Shown: positions 1 through 6,664, counted from the stretch's first letter. The stretch is DNA of 10,293 bases from Cephalothrix spiralis (GCA_032353305.1 JAUCNG010410359.1:1-10293), one strand, 5' to 3'. A program made the numbers and translations. The notes: generated by a model not told the origin, from the sequence alone.

Positions 1-498
1 CCAGACAATCCGCTAGGTGTAACAGCGGAAGTGACATTCGATTAATGCAATCAATACAATCATTCGGTTTCACGACAATTTCAGCCAATCAGAATGTCCG
101 AATTTTAGTCACGTGATCAATTTCAGCGAATCAGAGAGACCACAGTGAAAAATCGAAACAGCTTTCACCTAAACAGAGAGACAATAAGAGAAAATTTAAA
201 AAAAAATTCAAATTCAAAATTCCCAAAAAAATTCAAAATAAAAAATGATAGTACGTAAAAAAGTTATAGGCACTCCCAGACCAACTCATAGATACCAAAC
301 ATGCCTACCTAAACTCTAATCTGAAAATCCATGAAAGAAGAGATAATCCATAAAAAATTGTAATCCATACTTAATCTGACCGAATTAACGAAGTATTAAT
401 GCGCGGCTAAGCTTTGTGGACACGCTACGGAAAAATTAAGTGATTTGGAGTTTTTGGGGGCCAGAGGAGCCCACCCAAAACTAATCGTTCTTTTTCAG
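1..498. other. Non-coding AT-rich flank, no gene seen
   Basis: No open frame of useful length and no recognisable domain was found on either strand. The stretch has A-rich runs around 195-245. It ends in a pyrimidine-rich TTCTTTTTCAG at 488-498, which would serve as a splice acceptor for the BEL-type coding frame starting at 499. It may be the 5' untranslated region or an intron of that element, but no LTR end or primer binding site is visible. Confidence 0.5.
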
Positions 499-1396
499 GA
501 AAGGCAAATGTCAAGTTACAGAAGTTAACTATTCCAATTTTTGATGGTGTTTTAATTAATTATAAAACCTTTATTGACAGTTATAACTATGCCATAGAAT
601 GTCGAATATACCTGATATTAATGAATTTCACTATTTGTTAGCAAATCTCAGAGGTAAAGCATTGAAATCTGTCTCATGTATTCAAATTACAAATGATAAT
701 TATAGAAAGGCCCTTGCTGTTTTAGAATCCAGATTTGGTGATGAGGATAACAGCACATATGGAAAATTTGGTGATTTACAAGATTTTTATGACAATTTGA
801 ATGCTAATACATGTATATGTAGCCTTGATGCCTTGAATGTTCCTGTTAACTCATTCGAATCCATGTTAATTCCCAAAAATTTTAAGCAACTCCCACGTGA
901 CATACAAATCAATATTAATAGAGTACTTGGAAAAACCAAGTTTGGTGTTCTTAGATTGTTGGATGTTTTCAATAATGAATTGTTCTTATTGAGAAAATCA
1001 TGCAGTTATTCTGATCCTAATAGTTTTGCTCGAAATGAGCCTGAAGTGTCATCTTCCTTATCGACACAATCCCATTCTTCTTATTCAGATAATAATTATT
1101 TTCCTTCCAGAAACGGTTCTAGATTCCACCCTAAAAGCAATTCCAATAATCGTAACTCTAAAAAATTAACCTGTATTTATTGTAATGGTAATCACTACCC
1201 TGATAAATGTGATAAGGTAAAAAGTGTGCAAGAACGTTGGACATTTGTCAAAAAGTATGGGTTATGTTTTAATTGTTTGGCCAATTCTCATAACTTGAGC
1301 CGATGTGCATCCAAATATTCTTGTTTTTATTGTAATTCTACTATGCAAGACCATCTCTATCTCTACTCCTGGACTCGAACCCGAAGTTGTAAGTAA
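499..1396 (+). pseudogene. BEL/Pao gag-like region, DUF1759 plus zinc knuckles, frameshifted
   Basis: In BEL/Pao elements this region makes the structural protein that packages element RNA. The frame from 499 to about 595 starts the DUF1759 region, with a KLTIPIFDG motif near 520-545 and KTFIDSYNYA near 566-595. The signal then moves to the frame open from 599 to 1396. There, residues 18-30 (LRGKALKSVSCIQ) and the following helix-rich part match the family style, and a Ser/Asn-rich linker covers roughly residues 145-190. Zinc knuckles follow at C192-C195-H199-C204 and C223-C226-H231-C236; a third cysteine pair at 242/245 is probably the start of a lost knuckle. The ATG at 599 is inside the domain and is not the true start. 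The last 14 or so residues before the stop are off-frame: the correct continuation lies one frame over. Confidence 0.85.
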
Positions 1397-1937
1397 TATT
1401 TCTATACCCAAGGGTCGTGTATTGCTGAAAACAGCTTTTGTCACTGCTGTAAATCATAATTGTGCTATGGAATATACATCTTGTAACACCCATCTCCTGT
1501 TTGACGGAGGTGCTATGCGGAACTTCACTTGTTGATCGCCTGGATTTAAAGCCAGTCGAATCTGCATTTGGGGATTCAACGAACTCAGGTGAATTAAAAG
1601 AAATGGATGTTGTTAAACTCAAATTGTTGTTAGTTGACTCAGGTGAATTGATTGAAATTCATGCCACTGTTGTTCCTGTGATTACAATTCCACTAATTAA
1701 TCAAGTAGATCTCACTCATGCTCCTCATTTAAAGGGTCTCAAACTCTCAAACCCTCTCTCTCTGATGAAAAGTTTGAAATATCCCTGTTAATTGGCGGAT
1801 AAACGCTCTGGAAATTCGTCGAGGATACGATAATCCGTGGGTTCCCTACTGCAGTTCTAACAAAATTTGGTTATACCCTCTCTGGGCCTACATCATCACA
1901 TATGGAATACAAGGAAGAAACCACTCCAATTTCTTAA
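1362..1937 (+). pseudogene. BEL/Pao DUF1758 aspartic protease region, broken
   Basis: The protease cleaves the retroelement polyprotein. In frame 3 from about 1362 the family pattern VLLKTAFVTA leads to LLFDGGA, with the presumed catalytic Asp codon at 1503-1505. The following serine/threonine of a textbook D-S/T-G site is Gly here; BEL proteases vary at this position, so a lost residue is not proven. The signal passes to frame 1 near 1520 (SLVDRLDLKP) and back to frame 3 near 1760. It then reads into FEISLLIGG, an in-frame TAA at 1800-1802, WKFVED and FGYTLSGP, the usual linker to the reverse transcriptase. A stop at 1935-1937 ends it. It sits directly after the gag part, as expected of one polyprotein. 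Confidence 0.8.
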
Positions 1938-1939
1938 TT

Positions 1940-1994
1940 TCTCAAGCTAACTTGATGCGTTAGTTTGAACTCGATTATCTCAAGCTAACTTGAT
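1940..1994. repeat. Two 17-bp direct repeats, each a small hairpin
   Basis: TCTCAAGCTAACTTGAT occurs exactly at 1940-1956 and again at 1978-1994, period 38. Each copy contains the inverted repeat TCAAG-CTAA-CTTGA. The pair sits right where BEL/Pao coding homology ends, so it may mark a rearrangement or element edge. Confidence 0.8.
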
Positions 1995-2402
1995 TTGCGC
2001 CCGCTTTCGCGATCTTTACGTGATTTTTGCGCTCTTGGTACAGCTTACTCTGAAGTTGCTCTTGTGGTTTTTGCCATCTAATTTTTTCAAGTGGGAGAGA
2101 TATCTGTGATATTGTTTTTCTATTCTTAAGTGAAATTTTACTCTTAATTAATAAGCCAAAAAAAGTGTTAATATGTTTCTAGTCTCTAAAGAATGAATGT
2201 ATTTCTGAATCTCTCATGTACTTATTGTTAAGTGTGAATGTACGTAGTATGGATGAGTGACTCTTTTCTAATGCGGAGAATGTCGCGCATTCGCGAAACA
2301 TAAATTGTGTATTTTGTATTTACGTGAATGCTATCAGCCAATAAACGGGCTCTAATTTTATCGATCTATGAGAATCAGCTTTTCTAGTTTGTTCATGCCG
2401 TT
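1995..2402 (+). other. Possible BEL LTR remnant with polyadenylation signal
   Basis: No open reading frame was found. The stretch is AT-rich and carries a clean AATAAA at 2340-2345 followed by a T-rich tract. It lies between a BEL/Pao coding fragment and a coiled-coil coding piece with its own ATG. Placement and the polyA signal are what one expects of an LTR, but no TG/CA ends, target duplication or second copy can be shown in the window. The LTR reading is inference. Confidence 0.25.
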
Positions 2403-2460
2403 TATCTCTCTCTAAACTTCAATATCTCTCTCTAAACTTCAATATCTCTCTCTAAACTAC
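2403..2460. repeat. 20-bp tandem repeat, 2.9 copies
   Basis: The unit TATCTCTCTCTAAACTTCAA begins at 2403, 2423 and 2443. The first two copies are identical and the third ends TCTAAACTAC. The CT-rich core suggests replication slippage. No function is inferred. Confidence 0.92.
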
Positions 2461-2555
2461 ATGAAGGCAAGATTCTCGACTAAGGTATGATAACTAGAAT
2501 CTCAAACAGATATAGTCTAAATTTTCTGGTTATAAAAAAATAATTCTCAATCAAC

Positions 2556-2885
2556 ATGGAAAATGGCGACATAAGACACTGGAACGGGTATCTCCTTCCC
2601 GGGCCAGTGTCCCGAAGTGTCTCACCTATTGTGCAGGGAAGTGTATCTTCAAGTATGCCGTCATTAGAGGACATACCCATACCTCATGAATGTGATCATA
2701 AAGCGGAGGTTGATAACCTGCTTATTAAAATTTGTTGTTGGAACGGCGAAACCTTGTTCTCGAAGACCGGGTAAAATGGCTGAAGGCCAGAAGAATGCCC
2801 AAGAGCGGGAAATAGAACTATTAAAAGCGAGGATTAACGACCATGTGGGTGTGCGCCGGGGGATAGGCCATGGACGTCCGTTGAG
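2556..2885 (+). pseudogene. Coiled-coil coding piece ending at a splice donor, frameshifted
   Basis: I do not recognise the protein by name. An ATG at 2556 in good context (CAACATGG) opens frame 3, with a Ser/Pro-rich stretch (PGPVSRSVSPIVQGS) and then a charged helix around EVDNLLIK. The helical signal continues in frame 2 from about 2732 (LERRNLVLEDR) and in frame 1 from 2776 (MAEGQKNAQEREIELLKARI), giving heptad-like spacing of hydrophobic residues and ending in an Arg/Gly-rich tail. Each frame change costs one base and lies beside an AAAA run (2727-2730 and 2773-2776), so real decay or homopolymer sequencing error are both possible. The piece ends at GAG|GTAAGC (GT at 2886-2887), a good donor. 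Position after an LTR-like tract suggests a retroelement gag N-terminus; a host exon is the alternative. Confidence 0.5.
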
Positions 2886-3489
2886 GTAAGCATAAAGTGT
2901 TTTATCATTATATTAATAACTATGATTTTGAACTAAAGAAACCCAAAAGTAAGACGATGAGATATAACAAAGGGTATTAAGTATAAGTGATATATAAGTG
3001 GTTCGTTATAGAGTGACGATCTCACCTCCTTATTAGGCAACCTTACATGGAAGCAAGGGGGGGGGGGTGATAAGGAATGGAATCTATTGTAGAAATTATT
3101 AAAACGTATTATCCTACTATTATAAGTATAATTTAGTAAATCAAATAAAATAGGTATTATGTTCTTAATTTAATTTGGGGTATCATTGACCAACGTTGTG
3201 TTTTCATTGTTTTCAGCTTCACCCGGTGCCACCAGATGCACTTTCACTAGGACGACACACAAAAAAACATTCCAAACCGTATACTCTCCAAGAATCATTG
3301 ACTTTTCGTTTTTGTTTAAAAAAAATTAATCTGTGCCTTAAAAAATTCTAAAATTAAATTAATTACCAAATTTGAACATGAGCAGTTTTATTCGGTATTT
3401 GATGTCTTTGAATTTTTATATAAGGATACATCGGTTGCAATAATATAAATTCACAGCATTTATTTTCATGTCATATGTTCGTGTACGAC
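2886..3489. other. Non-coding stretch with an 11-G run
   Basis: No coding signal was seen. If the donor at 2886 is real, this begins an intron. A run of 11 G at 3057-3067 follows a purine-rich AAGCAA and is followed by TGATAAGG, which resembles a polypurine tract next to an LTR start. No matching LTR end could be found, so this is recorded only as sequence. Confidence 0.4.
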
Positions 3490-3594
3490 TCGTGTGTTCA
3501 CTGTACGTTTTGTGTCTTTAATACTCAAAAGATCACACGTTATCACTTTCTCGTATGTTTACTGTACGTTTTGTGTCTTTAATACTCAAAATAT
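3490..3594. repeat. 61-bp tandem repeat, about 1.7 copies
   Basis: Copy one begins at 3490 (TCGTGTGTTCACTGTACG) and copy two at 3551 (TCGTATGTTTACTGTACG). Both share the core CTGTACGTTTTGTGTCTTTA and continue to ACTCAAAA. Copy one also contains a GATCACACGTTATCACTTT stretch related to the 21-bp repeat that follows. Confidence 0.9.
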
Positions 3595-3605
3595 TGTCAT
3601 AGTAG

Positions 3606-3663
3606 GATCACACATTGTCACTTTAAAATCACACATTGTCACATTAGGATCACACATTGTTAC
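3606..3663. repeat. 21-bp tandem repeat, three copies
   Basis: GATCACACATTGTCAC at 3606-3621, AATCACACATTGTCAC at 3627-3642 and GATCACACATTGTTAC at 3648-3663 are spaced exactly 21 bp. A diverged relative sits at 3531-3549 inside the neighbouring 61-bp repeat, so the two arrays share ancestry. Confidence 0.9.
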
Positions 3664-3708
3664 TTTAAAAATAGCACATCAACTTTTTTTTACATAATTT
3701 TCATGCAA

Positions 3709-3767
3709 GATGACGTCATCATTAAGTTTTTTTTTATTTGTGATGAGGCATCATTCAATTTATAAAA
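3709..3767 (+). promoter_or_regulatory. CRE-like palindrome and TATA box, possible promoter
   Basis: GATGACGTCATC at 3709-3720 is a perfect 12-bp palindrome containing the TGACGTCA site known to bind CREB/ATF proteins. TATAAAA lies at 3761-3767, about 40 bp downstream. The spacing suits a core promoter, but no intact gene follows (a dead hAT starts at 3893), so activity is unsupported. Confidence 0.2.
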
Positions 3768-3907
3768 CGCGGAAATAATACTTGTTAGAGATTATTAATC
3801 GCGAATATGGGAAGTCTTTGATAATATTATGGTAGGTTTCTATTTGATGTCTTTGATGTACAATGGATCATTCGCCCTATGAATTACTTGACCAGTGGCG
3901 GATCCAA

Positions 3908-3936
3908 TGTGCAGCATAGCAGCAATTTGCTGCACA
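3908..3936. repeat. Subterminal hairpin of the hAT element
   Basis: TGTGCAGCA at 3908-3916 pairs with TGCTGCACA at 3928-3936, a 9-bp stem with an 11-nt loop. An alternative pairing GCAGCA/TGCTGC (3919-3924 with 3928-3933) uses the same right arm. hAT transposases are known to bind subterminal motifs; a binding role here is inference. Confidence 0.7.
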
Positions 3937-4135
3937 TGTGCAAAAATTGTGCAAAATATTAATGACAGATTTTGATGCAAATTATGTATCTCAAGTCCTC
4001 AAAATGTTCCCTGGTATCTTCAAGTCGGACCTACTGCAGGAGCTTACAGATCTTCATGTGTATACCTCAAACTTTTCAATAACCAGTCAAATTGAACTGT
4101 TAAAATTACAAAAGTGACAAAGGTAGCAACATTAT

Positions 4136-4396
4136 GTGACATTTTTAACAAAATCCAGGCTGCAAAAAAGTCATCTGCTTCTCAAGTTCTACCTCAGTAT
4201 ACTCTTGAGTTCTACCATTGCTAAACGAACCTTCAGTGTCATGCGAAGGCTTAAGAATTGGATTTGTAACAGAACAGGGGCAAATCATTTAGCAATATCA
4301 TGTTTGCTCAAATTGGACTCAATGAATGTGAAGGATGTAGCTAAAGAATTTTCCATTGCTAATGATTCTATAGACGTCAGTGTTTTTAATGCTTGA
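4136..4396 (+). pseudogene. hAT transposase C-terminal dimerisation region, remnant
   Basis: The frame encodes 86 residues up to a normal stop. Residues 20-40 (LSILLSSTIAKRTFSVMRRLK) carry the hAT dimerisation signature: a hydrophobic helix, then A-x-R-T-F-S and R-R-L-K, followed by a Leu-rich helix around residues 52-60. The R-T-F-S and R-R-L-K spacing and the C-terminal tail resemble transposases annotated in animals as ZMYM1/ZMYM6-like. The ATG at 4136 is not the true start: the preceding family residues (VLPQYTL) lie in frame 1 at about 4186-4206, and more stops occur upstream. The DDE catalytic core is gone. This cannot make an active enzyme. Confidence 0.82.
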
Positions 4397-4639
4397 TTCA
4401 GCATTGTGTTTTCGAGTTTAGATGTATATAATTATAAAAATCAAGTGAATGTAAATATCTATTAATTTGGTAATTATAGTGAATTTAAAAGTTAAATGAC
4501 TATTTTGAATTACTCTTTTCTGCTACATAGGTGACCATAGGTGTTTTAAGGAAATTGGGTAAGTCTGTTTTTAATACTTTTTGAAGCTCCCAAAGTGCTG
4601 GCTATTAATGTTTTGTAACCCCTTAAAACGCAAAATTTT

Positions 4640-4770
4640 CTCACCGGGGCCCTTAAGCGGGCCCATGACTGCGCCCTCCTTGCGATAGCCCCGAACGCGG
4701 CCGCTGGCCCCGGCGATCATAATGTGCATTTCTTTTTTTGCCCTTTTTTTTACCGCCACCCCGGCCCTAC
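4640..4770. other. GC-rich block, probably hAT right-end sequence
   Basis: This short GC-rich tract is sharply different from the surrounding AT-rich DNA. It contains GGGGCCC, GCGGCCGC and poly-T runs of 7 to 8. It follows the hAT stop by about 240 bp and ends near the weak inverted end at 4752-4761. No coding frame was found. Confidence 0.35.
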
Positions 4771-4828
4771 GTACCTGCAGGCGTCCCTGTTTGTCATGTT
4801 ATTGCAGTTCGACACTATTGCAGTGGAG

Positions 4829-5140
4829 TCAATCAAAAAAAGGCGAACTATTTTTGGGAAGAAGACCAAATAAAGAGGAATTCCAAGCTCGGGGGTAATT
4901 AAAGAAGTAATAGAAGGACCAATTGACAATCCTCAAATAAAACAGGTAATATTCTAAACAAGGCATTGCTAACACCGCTGCAGGAGCGTTAAACAAGAAT
5001 GGGGCCGAGTCAAAGGGAAGGACAAAGCCCAAGTAAATGGATCGTTGTTCCTAAATGATAATTTAAATACCAATAATGATTTTAATTTTTCACCAGTGTC
5101 TGACAACACCTCTACTACACCTGAGGGTGAGCTAAAATAA
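4829..5140 (+). pseudogene. Unidentified decayed coding-like tract
   Basis: Frame 2 reads as hydrophilic, protein-like sequence from about 4829 to a stop at 5138-5140, broken by three TAA codons (4871, 4955, 4970). Readable stretches include VIKEVIEGPIDNPQIKQVIF before the second stop and QEWGRVKGKDKAQVNGSLFL after the third, then an Asn/Ser/Thr-rich tail. A possible exon is framed by an acceptor-like GCTGCAG (exon from 4984) and a donor-like GTGAGC at 5127. No domain was recognised. It may be a remnant of a retroelement or a host pseudogene. Chance is possible. Confidence 0.25.
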
Positions 5141-5369
5141 AATAAAACTTATGTTAAACTCCAACTGAAAAGTCTAAGAGAACTGATTTTTGGACGTATG
5201 GCGCTCCATATATATTTTATCGAGTGAAGGACTGGTGTTGGACCAAAACTAATTTACTCAAAGCTTAGAAATCTCTACGGTTCCTTCCTCCAGGAAGAAG
5301 TCTGAAAATCTTACACCAATTGAACATTCATCGTTGCGTATAGTCTTTTAAAATAATGATAATTTATTA
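5141..5369. other. Non-coding spacer, nothing recognised
   Basis: AT-rich sequence with no sizeable open frame and no repeat shared with the rest of the window. It lies directly before the 5' LTR of the Ty3-type element. Confidence 0.4.
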
Positions 5370-5803
5370 TGCTGTCATCATGAAACGAAAGATAATGCTG
5401 TTTTTCAATGAATATATGTCGCTGTATATATTGAACAATGAGCATTTGCTGGTTCATGAATAAGTTCCAAAACAAGCTCTGTATGACGCCAAACAAGCCT
5501 AGAGAATCAATCTAAGAAATAAAGATTAAGCCAAAGAGTCGCAGCCCATGCACATGCTCTGAGAACAATGACTGGAATGTGCCTCGGAGAGTTCCGGCAA
5601 AAGTCTGTGTTTCAGGCTGTGTTTCCGGTAACGCATGCGCTGTCTCTCTCTCTCGTGTTGTGATCAGAAAAAGTAAAATAGCTTGGTGGTTTTGTCTTGT
5701 CACTACACATTCAATTTCATGGTAAATATATATTGTCTTCTAACTGGTGCCTTATTTGTCTATACATAAAAGTCTTGTGGACCCACAGGTCGTGATGATT
5801 TCA
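5370..5803 (+). repeat. 5' LTR of the Ty3-type element
   Basis: The right end is fixed by ATTTCA (ends 5803) just before the primer binding site. The left end is placed at TGCTGTCATCATG, where similarity to the second copy at 6581 begins. Near-inverted ends support it: TCATCATG near the start, and CGTGATGA near the finish, whose reverse complement is TCATCACG. Inside are TATATA at 5425-5430, AATAAA at 5518-5523 and a CT run at 5641-5654. The true left edge could be somewhat further out, because the purine tract at the other end does not abut the matching point. Confidence 0.6.
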
Positions 5804-5804
5804 G

Positions 5805-5820
5805 TGGTGGCAGCGGCGGG
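5805..5820 (+). other. Primer binding site for tRNA-Leu
   Basis: TGGTGGCAGCGGCGGG is complementary to the 3' end of animal tRNA-Leu (AAG/UAG type, ending CCCACCGCTGCCA plus CCA) at 15 of 16 bases; the exception is C at 5817, where T would be expected. One base (G5804) separates it from the LTR end, as is usual for reverse-transcribed LTR elements. Confidence 0.75.
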
Positions 5821-5826
5821 ATATAC

Positions 5827-5991
5827 ATGTATGGCATATATGCCATTAAGGAATTAAGGGGCCTCGCCGGGCAACAGTGTGCGCAACTCGCTATAACGAT
5901 AGGAGAAATTCAAAAAATTCGCGATAAGGACTTATCTAAGGAAGCCCTTCCTAAAATATTGTGCTTAAATTCAAAGAAAAAAACTATATAA
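5827..5991 (+). pseudogene. Short gag-like N-terminal frame
   Basis: This 54-codon frame starts with the first ATG after the primer binding site, as a gag gene would. It contains IKELRGLAGQQCAQLAI and QKIRDKDLSKEALPKIL, a compact Leu-rich helical pattern resembling the SAP-like start of some Ty3-type gag proteins. A TAA ends it at 5989-5991 and the element continues without an open frame. The first codons lie in the 16-bp palindrome at 5831-5846. Gag identity is inferred from position; no signature motif is present. Confidence 0.35.
5831..5846. repeat. 16-bp perfect palindrome
   Basis: ATGGCATATATGCCAT is self-complementary over all 16 bases. It lies 10 bp after the primer binding site and overlaps the start of the short gag-like frame. 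In element RNA it could act as a self-pairing loop, but that is inference. Confidence 0.8.
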
Positions 5992-6202
5992 CCCGTCTGT
6001 AATCCGGGTAGTTAATTGCATAATTGATAATTTAAAAGGACAAATTTTGTGCTCTTGTTCATTTAATGACTCTTTCGGATACTCTAAAAGGAAAATGTGA
6101 AAATCGATTCAACAAAAGGATTTCAAGTCTTTGGATCTTATTCTTAATTTCAATCAGGACCATAAGCTGGTTACCGCTCAATAGCCTTTAAAGATAAATT
6201 TT

Positions 6203-6349
6203 ATGGCTTGTGACACCCAAGTACAGTTTTCGGAATTTATTTATACTGTTGACCTGGCTATACCCATTTTGTATTTTTATGTAAAGGGCCTCACAGGATG
6301 CATAGATCAAGCCTTGCTACTCCATAATCATATGCCTCACCTAATTTAA
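6203..6349 (+). pseudogene. Possible gag capsid remnant
   Basis: A 48-codon frame contains QFSEFIYTVDLA and YFYVKGLTGCIDQALLLHN. The spaced F-V-x-G-L and L-L-x-x-N pattern resembles the end of the Retrotrans_gag (capsid) domain in Ty3-type elements. It lies within the element in the right orientation. The short length and lack of flanking domain sequence make this tentative. Confidence 0.25.
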
Positions 6350-6488
6350 CAATTCTTCATTGCTTGATAAATGCACCCACATCGGCGCCCTTTACTGTAA
6401 TGGCTCACTGCCTCCCGCCCGTAGAGTTCTTTTATTTTTTTTTGTTTAATTTGACGCCCGGTCTATCTTTCGAGTCCGGGGCTGACTC

Positions 6489-6503
6489 GAGACAGGGCGG
6501 GGG
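6489..6503 (+). other. Polypurine tract candidate
   Basis: The GAGACAGGGCGGGGG stretch is purine-rich (13 of 15) and lies upstream of the second LTR copy, where plus-strand priming occurs in LTR elements. It is about 77 bp short of the matching LTR start at 6581, so either the LTR begins earlier than aligned or this is not the tract. Confidence 0.25.
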
Positions 6504-6580
6504 TATTGAGAACAATCCTTGTGCTTTTGCGCCACGGATTACGACTAGTTCTGGCGCAGTTGGCCTTTCAGACGGTCTTA

Positions 6581-6664
6581 TGTTGTTGTCATCATGAAAC
6601 GAAAAATAGTGCTGTTTTTCAATGAATAAATAGAGCATATATTGAGCAATGAGCATTTGGGGTT
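6581..6664 (+). repeat. Truncated 3' LTR copy
   Basis: Similar to 5370-5454 in direct orientation: both share TCATCATGAAACGAAA, TGCTGTTTTTCAATGAAT and CAATGAGCATTTG. A few substitutions and two 3-bp gaps separate them. Similarity ends at about 6664 and the remaining LTR (about 350 bp) is absent, so the right end was deleted or replaced. Confidence 0.75.

Larger units (their letters stand above)
499..1937 (+). mobile_element. BEL/Pao LTR retrotransposon fragment (gag-protease, RT missing)
   Basis: In order, the fragment holds the DUF1759 gag region, two zinc knuckles, the DUF1758 aspartic protease, and the start of the protease-RT linker ending near the FGYTLSGP motif at 1866-1889. This order is diagnostic of BEL/Pao polyproteins. 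Homology stops at about 1937, before any reverse transcriptase, RNase H or integrase. The reading frame changes near 590-601 (frame 1 to 2), 1345-1375 (2 to 3), 1515-1525 (3 to 1) and 1755-1765 (1 to 3), and a TAA lies in frame at 1800-1802. The copy is dead. Intact elements of this class run to many kilobases, so most of the element is absent. Element identity is seen in the sequence; family assignment rests on known domain order. Confidence 0.88.
3893..4770 (+). mobile_element. Internally deleted hAT transposon
   Basis: The left end CAGTGGCGGATCCAA at 3893 matches the terminal inverted repeat style of animal hAT elements (CAGTGGCGGATCCAG). A subterminal hairpin lies at 3908-3936. Only about 240 bp then separate the end from the C-terminal transposase signal at 4136-4396, so the zinc finger and most of the catalytic domain are deleted. 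The right end is unclear: a GC-rich tract at 4640-4770 ends in ACCGCCACCC, which keeps seven bases (CCGCCAC) of the expected inverted end. No 8-bp target duplication matching TACTTGAC (3885-3892) was found. The left boundary is firm; the right boundary is a guess. Confidence 0.7.
5370..6664 (+). mobile_element. Truncated Ty3-type LTR retroelement primed by tRNA-Leu
   Basis: The element comprises a 5' LTR of about 434 bp, a tRNA-Leu primer binding site one base after it, two short gag-like pieces, a purine-rich tract, and 84 bp of a second LTR copy in the same orientation. Only about 780 bp lie between the LTRs and no protease, reverse transcriptase or integrase is present, so the middle is deleted and the copy is non-autonomous. 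The right LTR stops matching at 6664. The Ty3 assignment rests on the priming site and the TTTCAG-TGG junction style rather than on a pol gene; another LTR class using tRNA-Leu is possible. Confidence 0.65.

Noticed and set aside
3057-3080. G-run followed by TGATAAGG as a polypurine tract and LTR start
   Set aside because: No matching LTR end, second copy or coding region in the expected place; a simple homopolymer is enough.
3226-3238. Minus-strand TGGTGGCACCGGG resembling a tRNA-Leu primer binding site
   Set aside because: It differs from the tRNA-Leu end at the ninth base and beyond, no CA-terminated LTR end abuts it, and no paired LTR was seen on the minus strand.
4571-5032. Two minus-strand open frames of 62 and 67 codons
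   Set aside because: The first is an artefact of the GC-rich hAT end, the second is a shadow of the plus-strand coding-like tract. Neither shows domain sequence or splice context.
6364-6656. Overlapping open frames on both strands at the end of the LTR element
   Set aside because: They run across the purine tract into the LTR copy. Low-complexity composition and position explain them without a gene.
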